DNA of 21,876 nucleotides, from NCBI GenBank assembly GCA_025997155.1, contig BNUF01000029.1, positions 1 to 21,876 on the forward strand, in the 5' to 3' direction. This stretch comes from Clostridia bacterium. GTDB taxonomy: Bacteria; Bacillota; Clostridia; Lachnospirales; WQUN01. The notes under the pieces were generated by a model. That model saw only the letters and a program-made list of their open reading frames with translations. It was not told the origin of the DNA and ran no database searches. Position numbers and translations under genes: made by a program. Positions 1-5,971 of the stretch are shown here, piece by piece (position 1 is the stretch's first letter; each line of letters begins with the position of its first letter).

Positions 1-54
1 AAAAGGTTTAATTATATTCCATTGTGTTGTAGTTAAATCACTTGGATACTTCAT
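1..54 (-). CDS. IS5-like transposase, N-terminal fragment
   Basis: The minus strand from 54 reads MKYPSDLTTTQWNIIKPF and runs off the window edge. This matches the conserved opening of IS5-family (IS427/IS1031-like) transposases, which typically begin MKYPSDLTxxQWxxIxPhh; these DDE enzymes cut and rejoin IS ends. Only 18 codons are visible, so no catalytic residue can be checked. An alternative ATG lies two codons upstream at 60. I prefer 54 because the GGGGG of AGGGGGCT is then about 8 bases away, against 2 bases for the first ATG. Family assignment rests on this short motif alone. Confidence 0.72.
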   Translation of the reverse strand, partial: MKYPSDLTTTQWNIIKPF

Positions 55-124
55 TTTCATAGCCCCCTAAATATAATCCTATACTATATATCGGGAAATT
101 TGACGTTTTTTTGAGTACAGGTTC
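1..124 (-). mobile_element. IS5-like insertion sequence, 5' end only
   Basis: Positions 1-124 are visibly AT-richer than the adjoining phage genes and carry the start of an IS5-type transposase reading leftward out of the window. The outer end probably lies near 124, where the minus strand begins GAACCTGTACTC and is followed outward by TA at 125-126. I cannot see the other end, so this boundary and any target duplication are inferred. The element sits about 20 bases beyond the endolysin stop codon and leaves that gene complete. Confidence 0.6.
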
Positions 125-144
125 TAAGATATTCATATGCTCAC

Positions 145-942
145 CTACACTTTCGCGGCGTAATCAAGGCTAATCCACCCTGCGCCGCTTTTCAGCTTAC
201 CCCACTTTTTTGCTCCCGCGCCGGACGCTTCCTCAACAATGGTGTACTTCTCGTTCAGATTGACAGTACCCTTAATCGGATAATTCGTCCCTGCGCCCAT
301 GCGGTAGTTTAGTGTGGTAGCCGTGACTTTTACGATGTACGGCACGAATCCCGGCGCGGGTTGCGCGGGCGTTGTCGGAACGGACGGCGCGGTAGCCGAC
401 GAGCCGAGCCGCTTATTAACCTCGTCGGCGATATATCCGTGTTTCTCGTACAAATAATTTCCCGGACAGGACTTAGCCGCAAACCACCGATGAACGGTCA
501 TATTCTGCTTGTCGGTCTGCCCGATAAGCGACTTGTCGCCTTTCCACAACAGCTTCGCAATACCGTTGCGCTTGCAGATGTCGGCGACAAGTTCAATCGT
601 CGCGGCAAGGGCTTTATCGCTGACGTGCCACGGTTCGCCAGACTGGTCGTTCGCGACTTCGATTGTAACGGCGCGGTGGTCGTTCGTGCCGCTCGACGTA
701 CACCACGAGCGGTTGGCTTCATCGACGTACAAACCGACTCTGCCGTCCGTGCCAACTCCGTAGTTTGACGAAGCCTTGTTGGGGTCCGGTTTTCCGTCTG
801 CCGTTTGAAAGATGTTACCACACGTTTCAATCGTGCAATTCCCCGCCATACAATGTATCGTTATCGTGTCGATAACGTGGTTGCGCTTGCCGGAGTGGTT
901 CGGGCTTAATTTCGTGTACTTAACCAACGGACTGTTGCTCAT
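145..942 (-). CDS. N-acetylmuramoyl-L-alanine amidase endolysin with SH3 domain
   Basis: Phage endolysin of 265 residues that would cleave the amide bond between MurNAc and L-Ala in host peptidoglycan. Residues about 20-175 form an Amidase_2 fold. The likely zinc ligands are H30 (in ITIHCMAG), H151 (in TVHRWF) and C159 (in KSCPG). A Pro/Thr/Ala-rich linker follows (about 182-198), then a C-terminal bacterial SH3 domain (about 200-265, ending GWISLDY), presumably for wall binding. There is no signal peptide, so release should depend on the holin-like neighbour. The start at 942 is preferred over the ATG at 951 because AAAGGAG lies about 9 bases upstream of 942 but abuts 951. It overlaps the end of the zinc-ribbon gene. 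The catalytic set looks complete. Confidence 0.93.
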   Translation of the reverse strand: MSNSPLVKYTKLSPNHSGKRNHVIDTITIHCMAGNCTIETCGNIFQTADGKPDPNKASSNYGVGTDGRVGLYVDEANRSWCTSSGTNDHRAVTIEVANDQSGEPWHVSDKALAATIELVADICKRNGIAKLLWKGDKSLIGQTDKQNMTVHRWFAAKSCPGNYLYEKHGYIADEVNKRLGSSATAPSVPTTPAQPAPGFVPYIVKVTATTLNYRMGAGTNYPIKGTVNLNEKYTIVEEASGAGAKKWGKLKSGAGWISLDYAAKV

Positions 943-1072
943 TACGCTCATCTCCTTTCCCGTTTGTCAATTCATTGTTCACGCTTTGGCAGTCGTCGCA
1001 AACAATGAACTGTTCCCTGTCGTCGTGTCCCAAAAATTCTTTGTGACAGATGTCGCATTTCAGCTTAACCAT
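920..1072 (-). CDS. zinc-ribbon microprotein in the lysis cassette
   Basis: A 50-residue protein beginning MVKLKCDICHKEF. Two Cys-x-x-Cys pairs (CDIC at residues 6-9 and CDDC further on) are spaced like a small zinc ribbon, and the C-terminal third is hydrophilic and probably disordered. AAGAAAGGAG lies just upstream of the ATG at 1072, which favours this start over an in-frame one at 1117. The gene is packed between the holin-like gene and the endolysin and overlaps the latter's start. The role is unknown. Short Cys4 proteins are common in phage late regions, but I cannot link this one to a characterised family. Confidence 0.75.
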   Translation of the reverse strand: MVKLKCDICHKEFLGHDDREQFIVCDDCQSVNNELTNGKGDERNEQQSVG

Positions 1073-1088
1073 AGTATTTGCTCCTTTC

Positions 1089-1346
1089 TTAATTCTGGTC
1101 TGTGTTATCAATATCATCGCTGACTTCGGGCGGTTTCTTCTTGGGCTTGATATGCTCCGCTATTCGCTTGCTTATCAACGCGGCGAGTTCAACGCCGACG
1201 CACCCAAACCACGCCGTTATCAGTGTTGATTGCTCAATGTTGCTGTGCCAAAAGCTAACAAAGTTCGCTACAACAAAAAGCGCGGTCGTAACCGCGAGTA
1301 TAAGCAAAACTTTGTCAGCAAACCTTGATTTGCGCTTCTTTTTCAT
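1089..1346 (-). CDS. holin-like small membrane protein
   Basis: An 85-residue protein with a basic N-terminus (MKKKRKSRF), a hydrophobic segment at about residues 11-31 (VLLILAVTTALFVVANF), a second weaker hydrophobic stretch at about 40-58 (ITAWFGCVGVELAALI), and a charged Lys-rich C-terminal tail. Size, topology and position directly before the endolysin suit a phage holin, which would permeabilise the cytoplasmic membrane. The start at 1346 overlaps the TGA of the upstream gene as ATGA, with GAGG about 8 bases upstream; a GTG at 1355 is less likely. No family signature was recognised, so the function is inferred from topology and context. Confidence 0.7.
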   Translation of the reverse strand: MKKKRKSRFADKVLLILAVTTALFVVANFVSFWHSNIEQSTLITAWFGCVGVELAALISKRIAEHIKPKKKPPEVSDDIDNTDQN

Positions 1347-1795
1347 AACTCGCACCTCGTTACCTCGTTGAGCAGGAAGTCCTGTATTTCCCGCTCAATA
1401 TCTTTCATCTTGTCAACGTGATTGCCGTCTGTCGCGTGTTGTATCATAAGCATTTGCGATTTCAAGACAAGCACTATCATCTTTTGTTGCGACCTCGTAA
1501 TATTAACAAGTGATTCAATTCTGCGGTTATCGTTGTCGAGTTTCGCGTCAATGTCGCGGAATTTTGTTTGTGTGCGTTCGCTGTCAACGTGACGCACCGT
1601 TTCCTCGATATTCTCTATCCGCTCAATTGTCTTATCCCACTTGTCTGCGTAGAAAGACTTCCATTTGTCGTGAACCTCCTTTTTGATTTCCTCAATCGGC
1701 GACGTGCGCTTCATAGTACGGTAGCCGTTAATCGCTCCGAAGATACCGCCGCCGAGAGCGATTAACGCCGCAAAACCAACAAACCATTCCGGCAT
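1343..1795 (-). CDS. membrane-anchored coiled-coil protein of the lysis region
   Basis: A 150-residue protein with an N-terminal hydrophobic segment (MPEWFVGFAALIALGGGIFG, ending near residue 20), then the motif NGYRTMKRTSP and a long charged helical region with heptad-like spacing, ending in EIQDFLLNE. Proteins with this opening are common just upstream of holin and endolysin genes in Firmicutes phages and prophages. Their exact role is not established, but a membrane-linked lysis accessory is plausible. The start at 1795 is supported by GAGGAGG about 8 bases upstream; an in-frame start at 1825 would fall in the terminator tail. It is the first gene after a strong terminator, so it needs its own promoter or read-through. 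Confidence 0.72.
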   Translation of the reverse strand: MPEWFVGFAALIALGGGIFGAINGYRTMKRTSPIEEIKKEVHDKWKSFYADKWDKTIERIENIEETVRHVDSERTQTKFRDIDAKLDNDNRRIESLVNITRSQQKMIVLVLKSQMLMIQHATDGNHVDKMKDIEREIQDFLLNEVTRCEL

Positions 1796-1823
1796 AAAAT
1801 GTTCCTCCTCTGTTTCGTGTAAC

Positions 1824-1855
1824 AAAAAAGGCGATAGCTTTTATCTAACGCCTTT
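1824..1855 (-). terminator. Rho-independent terminator after the retroelement remnant
   Basis: On the minus strand AAAGGCG (1849-1855) pairs with CGCCTTT (1827-1833). An inner TAG/CTA pairing extends the stem after one mismatch and leaves a loop of about 7 nt. A run of T (1824-1829) follows directly. It would stop transcripts of the structural and retroelement block before the lysis genes. On the plus strand the T tract is weak, so it acts mainly on the minus strand. Confidence 0.85.
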
Positions 1856-1870
1856 ATGTTCCCAATTCAA

Positions 1871-2140
1871 TTATTCCAGTGGCTGTTCCTCCGGGTGTCC
1901 TCGCCTAAGCGCAAACCAACCGTCGTACCATTCGCCGCCGTATTCGCCATACGCGCCGAATATTTCACGGCACAAGCGGTAGCTGTCACAATGTATCAAG
2001 GCAAAGAGGTTGTCTTCAAGGCACGACGAAAAGGCAAGCACCTCCCCACGGAAACGCTTGCCTTTCGCCGCCGACCTATACGCCCCGTGGAGGTTTTCAA
2101 AGGTCGCTATCTGCTTCCACAGTCCTCGTAAAGGTTTCAT
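1871..2140 (-). pseudogene. core-less remnant of a DGR-type reverse transcriptase
   Basis: An 89-residue frame. Its opening, MKPLRGLWKQIATFENLHGA followed by a YRSAAKGKRFR segment and a LExNL motif, closely follows the N-terminus of reverse transcriptases of diversity-generating retroelements (pattern: IxxxENLxxAxxxAxKGKRxRxxVLxFxxxLExNL). Family members are about 300-400 residues long, whereas this one stops after 89 and contains no YxDD or any other catalytic motif. Residues about 55-67 (HCDSYRLCREIF) resemble the extreme C-terminus of these enzymes, suggesting an in-frame deletion that joined N- and C-terminal ends. Simple truncation with drift is the alternative. An intact AAGGAG lies 8 bases before the ATG, so the peptide may still be made. 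It lies about 80 bases after the DGR-style hairpin and just before a terminator. Confidence 0.7.
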
Positions 2141-2221
2141 AAGCCGGACTCCTTGATATTTGCCGCATTTCGCGTGATTCGGGTTGTGCAGTCGGTTCTC
2201 ACCTCATACACTCGACTATAT

Positions 2222-2241
2222 TACGCCGCTATCGCGGCGTA
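2222..2241 (-). other. DGR-type hairpin after the variable region
   Basis: The minus strand reads TACGCCGC, then GATA, then GCGGCGTA: a perfect 8 bp stem with a 4 nt loop, 21 bases beyond the stop codon of the lectin-fold gene. In Bordetella phage BPP-1 and other DGRs, a hairpin or cruciform of the same size just downstream of the variable repeat promotes target recognition during mutagenic homing. The T tract needed for a terminator is absent, which favours the DGR reading. Confidence 0.8.
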
Positions 2242-2262
2242 GACAAAACACAAGGGGTCAAG

Positions 2263-3324
2263 TTACAAGTTACAAAAAGCGGCACGGAAGCCGCCATAAA
2301 TGCTGGAAACCGACCGCGCACTATTGAAGTAGAGCGCGAACACGCCCGCCGAAGCACCATCAACGAAGGGACCGCCCCGCTGCGGCAGTCGCTCGTCTGT
2401 CATATTTGCCCAAACATTATCGGACGAGTATCCTGTTTCGGCGGGGTAAATTGCCAAACTTTTCAATATTTCGGGGACTGTTGCCACGCTTGCGTCCTTG
2501 CCAAGCAACTCAAAGTTTGTACTCCTTGAAGCGTTTGCCGTGTCTGTTACGGCGTTTGCGGTCAGCATGATTTTGCTTGTCAGATAGTCCCATTTGAGTG
2601 TCCCCGACGTGCCGGGAGCGACAAGCGTACCGTTAGGCATTATCGCTTTCCACAACGTGCTTACGGAGTTTACAGGGTTATTCCAGTCTGCCGCGTCATT
2701 GTTCGCCAGTATCTGTATTTCGCCGCTTACAAGCCGCAAACCGTTATTCCACTCCCACACGTTGCCGTTGAGGTCCGCAATGCCCGCAGGGGTGTTGTCG
2801 TGATACCACGTCACAGGACCGCTCCCTGTCGCTGTGCGGAGGGTACGGTAGTTGTTCGCCTGTGAATCCAAGAGAGTAGGCAGGGCTTTTGGCGGCAACG
2901 CACTCTCGGAGATGTCCTTGCCGTAATTGTTGTTGCCGTTCGGCATAAAACCGTTCATCTTGCACCACAGCGCAAGCGCGGCAAATTCGGCATTTGTCAT
3001 CAAATGCCAACCCGGACCTTTCTGCTTGCAATACTGCCACGCTTGGTCGAACGTCGTATAAGTGGCGGGGTCTTGTGCGGGTAAGCTGTACGCCCTGCCG
3101 TTGTTCACGATGTTCTGATATTTGCTTATCCAAATGAAAGGCTTTTCCACACCGTTCACGATAAACGCGGGGTGTGTGCTATCAGAACCGCCCGCGATAA
3201 CGTCCGACACCTTGAACTTAGGTATCTTCACCATTACAGACGGGTCGCCAACATCGTCATACAAAATATCGTTTGTAGGGAACGCCATTTGCAGAGCCAA
3301 CTTGCTCAAATCATAATTAGCCAT
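2263..3324 (-). CDS. C-type-lectin/FGE-fold tail protein, likely DGR target
   Basis: A 353-residue receptor-binding candidate. Residues about 65-195 carry FGE-sulfatase/C-lectin hallmarks: YTTFDQAWQYC, GWHLMTNAEFAALALWC (105-121), GNNNYGKD (130-137) and DLNGNVWEW (184-192). The C-terminus from about residue 315 (GGPFVDGASAGVFAL through ARSVSSIYGGFRAAF) matches the variable end of DGR targets such as Mtd-like proteins, where GFRxA closes the fold. Such proteins sit at fibre tips and bind host surface ligands. A clear AAAGGAG precedes the ATG at 3324. It is the last fibre-region gene, followed by the hairpin and the reverse transcriptase remnant. A non-DGR FGE-fold adhesin is the alternative reading if the hairpin is coincidental. 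Confidence 0.87.
   Translation of the reverse strand: MANYDLSKLALQMAFPTNDILYDDVGDPSVMVKIPKFKVSDVIAGGSDSTHPAFIVNGVEKPFIWISKYQNIVNNGRAYSLPAQDPATYTTFDQAWQYCKQKGPGWHLMTNAEFAALALWCKMNGFMPNGNNNYGKDISESALPPKALPTLLDSQANNYRTLRTATGSGPVTWYHDNTPAGIADLNGNVWEWNNGLRLVSGEIQILANNDAADWNNPVNSVSTLWKAIMPNGTLVAPGTSGTLKWDYLTSKIMLTANAVTDTANASRSTNFELLGKDASVATVPEILKSLAIYPAETGYSSDNVWANMTDERLPQRGGPFVDGASAGVFALYFNSARSVSSIYGGFRAAFCNL
2266..2382 (-). other. putative DGR variable region (VR)
   Basis: The last 39 codons of the lectin-fold gene, up to the stop. The codons for residues 338-343 (GTT TCC AGC ATT TAT GGC) and for PFVD (319-322) and YFNS (332-335) all end in C or T. That is what adenine-directed mutagenesis of AAC/AAT template codons leaves behind. 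The framework residues between them (GG, DG, AG-FAL, GFRAA) are the conserved ones of the fold. The limits are estimates, because no template repeat is available for alignment. Confidence 0.65.
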
Positions 3325-3355
3325 TGTCTTGTTCTCCTTTTCTATTAGCTGATTT

Positions 3356-3730
3356 TTATGCTATCGCCCAAAGCGAAAGCGTAACGTCGTCCATACTAAG
3401 CGGAACTGGTGTCGGCGCGGGTTGTTCGGCGATGTTGCCACCGTTGTCTTCCGTGTCCTCGTCTTCATCTTCCGCGACAGGGTTTTCGACAGGTGCGTCG
3501 GGATAGATGTACGACCTTGCCGGAATATCAATCTCCGCGACGTAGGTTTTTCCGCTTTCTGTACCGATTACAAGCTGTCCGTAATCGTTGGCGCAAATGT
3601 AGAGGTGCGCCGCCCAGTCGCGCTGATAAATCGCGCAGTTAAGGCTCAACTCGCCCTCCGCGAAGCTGACGGTGTAGCCATTCTGCTCATACTGAACCTT
3701 TTGTCCCTCGTTCTTTTCGATGATAATCAT
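3356..3730 (-). CDS. small protein of the fibre region, unknown
   Basis: A 124-residue protein that I do not recognise. The first 75 residues are a compact mix of short hydrophobic and charged stretches (for example GYTVSFAEGELSLNCAIYQRDW), suggesting a small beta-rich domain. The rest is an acidic, Pro-rich linker (DEDEDTEDNGGN, then PAPTPVPL) ending in VTLSLWAIA. Its start overlaps the upstream stop as ATGA, and AGGAGG lies about 8 bases before the ATG, so it is probably translationally coupled to the upstream fibre-like gene. Position suggests a virion or fibre accessory protein, possibly a connector or chaperone of the adjoining lectin-fold protein. Confidence 0.75.
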   Translation of the reverse strand: MIIIEKNEGQKVQYEQNGYTVSFAEGELSLNCAIYQRDWAAHLYICANDYGQLVIGTESGKTYVAEIDIPARSYIYPDAPVENPVAEDEDEDTEDNGGNIAEQPAPTPVPLSMDDVTLSLWAIA

Positions 3731-4248
3731 ACCGTGATACCTCCTGTTACAAGATAGGTTATAGTAACGCTTGCCGCGCTACCGCTGTACGCCATTGCGA
3801 AACCGTTCAACTGTTTGTTGCTGACCGTAATATCGCCGATAGGGTTGTTGTCGCTTGCTACCGCGCTTAGAATCGTCACCGCGTAATTGAGCGTCTTTCT
3901 CGGCGTGGTAAGCGGGATTGTCAGAAGCGAATTGTTGAACGGAAACGTCTTCGTGTTTGTGAACGTCAACGTATTCACTTCCGGCGTAATCTGCTGAATT
4001 GTCGCCGCCAAAATATCGTCTTCCTGCCCTATGTGGAGCATAAGCAACGAGATTGCGATATTCGCGTCAAGTACGCCCGCTTCAAGGTGATTGAAGTTTA
4101 CCGCACTCTGTGGTGTGCCTACGGTATCGACGATACCGGGCGACGGTGTTAAGTTCACCATACCGCCCGTCAAGTCTTGCTTTGTGTACCTATCCGGGTA
4201 CTGCACGGCTTCGTCAACCCAGTTCGTTTTTTGATAAGTTGCCGCCAT
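3727..4248 (-). CDS. tail fibre-like protein
   Basis: A 173-residue protein. The N-terminal half (MAATYQKTNWVDEAVQYPDR, then GGMVNLTPSPGIVDTVGTPQ and NFNHLEAGVLDA) resembles short fibre or fibre-anchoring segments in Firmicutes prophages, where a NxNHLExGI-type motif is common after baseplate genes. The C-terminal half is Thr/Asn-rich and alternates hydrophobic residues as in beta structure. It has no receptor domain of known type, so it may link the baseplate to the lectin-fold protein two genes later. GGAGAGG lies just upstream of the ATG at 4248. The assignment is by motif and position, without catalytic or structural signatures. Confidence 0.72.
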   Translation of the reverse strand: MAATYQKTNWVDEAVQYPDRYTKQDLTGGMVNLTPSPGIVDTVGTPQSAVNFNHLEAGVLDANIAISLLMLHIGQEDDILAATIQQITPEVNTLTFTNTKTFPFNNSLLTIPLTTPRKTLNYAVTILSAVASDNNPIGDITVSNKQLNGFAMAYSGSAASVTITYLVTGGITV

Positions 4249-4265
4249 TAGTTTCCTCTCCTTTC

Positions 4266-4598
4266 TTATGTGCTTGCGGTTGCCGCAACGCTTACGGTAA
4301 ACTCAATGTCGAGCCGATACCGTAGCGACTGCAAGACCGCCGCAAGCGAATAGTTTACGCTGTCCGTGTACCACAACCGCCCCGCGATGTCGTAAAGCTG
4401 TATCTCCGTTATGGTGATATTGCCTGTCGAGGGGTGGTCGCATTGAACGCGTACAAGCATTTTGCCGTTTGGCTGTATCTCCTTGCTCAATATCGTGAGC
4501 GGATAGTAGGTACTGCCGACCTTGTACTTGCCGAACGCGATATTATCAATCGTGTACTGTTTGTACCCGGTGATTGCGTCCGCTGTCAGTTGCGCCAT
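4266..4598 (-). CDS. small fibre-region structural protein
   Basis: A 110-residue protein beginning MAQLTADAITGYKQYTI and rich in beta-forming residues, with a central phrase ITEIQLYDIAGRLWYTDSVN. It resembles small phage proteins found between tail protein I and the fibres, whose role is not settled. The start at 4598 is chosen because GGAGG lies 8 bases upstream; an ATG two codons earlier is too close to it, and an upstream in-frame start at 4643 would overlap the repeat protein. It probably forms part of the fibre network or baseplate periphery, which is an inference from position only. Confidence 0.72.
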   Translation of the reverse strand: MAQLTADAITGYKQYTIDNIAFGKYKVGSTYYPLTILSKEIQPNGKMLVRVQCDHPSTGNITITEIQLYDIAGRLWYTDSVNYSLAAVLQSLRYRLDIEFTVSVAATAST

Positions 4599-4615
4599 AT
4601 TCATTACCTCCGATT

Positions 4616-5971
4616 TCAAGATTTTGTTACGCCGCGTCCGCATTTCTTATACTTAACTGAATACTCTGCGGGTGCGATACTCGTTTTTATTCCCGCCGCG
4701 TCGGTTTCACCAAACACCGACGGTTGCGGTTCTGTTCCGCTTCGCTCATACTCAATGCCATACACCTCCTTTGATAGAACTTCATAGACATTAGCCGTTT
4801 TTCCGCTCTGCAACAGGACTTCGGACGGATTCGTTCCGCTGTGTAAATCGGGGCTTGTTTGGTCGTGATTGACGACCACTTTTGACGTTTCTCCCGAACC
4901 CTTAATGCTTATGCCCTCTATCGCCGCAACAACGGCTTCATTGGGCTTTGTCCCCGCTCGGTCAAAGACTTCCGTAAACGCGGATTTAGCCACGTTCTCG
5001 TGAATTTCTACGCTGTCCTCGCCCAGTACCATAACCTTGTACGGCTCTGTCCCTGTGTGGAGGTTTTCGCTTGTCTGCGGCGGTTCAACAGTCCACTTGC
5101 TTGTTTGTCCCTGTTCGTCAATAACAATGCCTTGAAAGCACATAGGAACAGCTTCGTGAGGTTTAGTACCCGCCCGGTCGTGCGTTTCGGTGTAGACTGC
5201 CGCCTTGCTGATGTCTTCCTTGATATTCACGCCGTCTATGTCGAGTTTAATAATCCGAACAGGGTTTGTGCCGCTGTGAAGCGTTTCCCGCGTTTGCTCG
5301 TGCTTTGCCGTAAACATCTCCCTTGACAGTTTCTCGTCAATAATGATACCGTCTATGTTAAGCAGTACAGCGTCACGGGGCTTCGTTCCGGTTCTGTCGT
5401 GAGTAACAAGGAACGCTCTTACCGCAAACGCCGCGTGTATGCCGATTGACTCGCTTGCGGAAGCTGTAAAGTGTAACTGCACTCCCGCCGGGCGAATCTC
5501 CCAAACGCCAAGAAACGTCGAAGCCATATCATAGGACGGCAACGCCGGAATTGTCAGCGTAATCGTCGCGGGTTCGTTTGGGTCTTCGCTGTACCATATC
5601 GGAGTTTTACCCCACAATATCACCATTGCTTGATATATCTCCACGTAGGTGCATATTGTCATATTGGCAAGCATTTTCTGCAAGAGATACAGCCTGTAAA
5701 TGTCGTCGGTCATTTCGGTGAACTCTAAACTTTTCAGAGCAAGCACGGTAGCTTGCTCACGCGACATAACTACTATCTCACCGATACCGTCAAGCTGTTT
5801 GCCTACCGCCGCCTTTAACGCCCGTTCCTCGTCCAACTGCCTGTAAAACTTGCTGACATAGTTTAACTGGCGCGAAAGCGCGTGTATCAGCCCCTCTATG
5901 CGTTCCTTGCCGCGAAACTGACTCGGTAGGTCGGCAAGCATTTGAGCGTAAAAATCAATCAGACTATCCAC
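4616..5971 (-). CDS. tail protein I-like baseplate protein with GTxP repeats
   Basis: A 451-residue protein. Residues 1-175 resemble DUF2313/tail protein I-type baseplate proteins (IDFYAQMLADLPSQF, DEERALKAAVGKQLDGIGEI, GVWEIRPAGVQL), which sit at the baseplate edge and anchor fibres. Residues about 185-415 are an unusual extension in which a (R/H)xGT(K/N/E)P motif recurs at residues 195, 234, 268, 307, 340, 379 and 412. The spacing alternates 39, 34, 39, 33, 39, 33, so the unit is a double repeat of about 72 residues. Odd copies read DRAGTKP-like and even copies LHSGTNP-like. The start is GTG at 5971 with GAGG about 9 bases upstream; it overlaps the baseplate J stop by 8 bases. The extension may form a rigid beta-rich arm. 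Confidence 0.83.
   Translation of the reverse strand: MDSLIDFYAQMLADLPSQFRGKERIEGLIHALSRQLNYVSKFYRQLDEERALKAAVGKQLDGIGEIVVMSREQATVLALKSLEFTEMTDDIYRLYLLQKMLANMTICTYVEIYQAMVILWGKTPIWYSEDPNEPATITLTIPALPSYDMASTFLGVWEIRPAGVQLHFTASASESIGIHAAFAVRAFLVTHDRTGTKPRDAVLLNIDGIIIDEKLSREMFTAKHEQTRETLHSGTNPVRIIKLDIDGVNIKEDISKAAVYTETHDRAGTKPHEAVPMCFQGIVIDEQGQTSKWTVEPPQTSENLHTGTEPYKVMVLGEDSVEIHENVAKSAFTEVFDRAGTKPNEAVVAAIEGISIKGSGETSKVVVNHDQTSPDLHSGTNPSEVLLQSGKTANVYEVLSKEVYGIEYERSGTEPQPSVFGETDAAGIKTSIAPAEYSVKYKKCGRGVTKS
4724..5419 (-). repeat. coding repeat array, alternating 39/33-residue units
   Basis: Seven degenerate GTxP half-repeats in the tail protein I-like gene form about 3.5 double units of roughly 72 residues (about 216 bases). 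The DNA copies have diverged, and the periodicity is clearest at protein level, so this is an old internal duplication. Confidence 0.8.

Noticed and set aside
158..172. TAATCAAGGCT near the endolysin end, resembling the IS630/MITE tip
   Set aside because: It differs at one base, has no inverted partner nearby and encodes the conserved ISLDYA end of the SH3 domain, so the likeness is coincidental.
1826..1870. Weak promoter-like pair (TTGAAT, 17 bases, TAGATA) on the minus strand before the lysis genes
   Set aside because: The -10 part matches only half the consensus and falls inside the terminator stem, so I do not call it.
1880..1960. Possible template repeat in the reverse transcriptase remnant (GGEWYDGWFAL resembles the GG-x..AG-x-FAL of the variable region)
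   Set aside because: Aligned at DNA level to the variable region, most differences are at non-adenine positions and a gap of about 12 bases is needed, so it is not a template repeat. The peptide resemblance is probably chance.
2141..2221. Template repeat or avd gene between the hairpin and the reverse transcriptase remnant
   Set aside because: The 80-base stretch has no AAC-rich run and no match to the variable region, and it is too short for avd. It holds only the ribosome site of the remnant.
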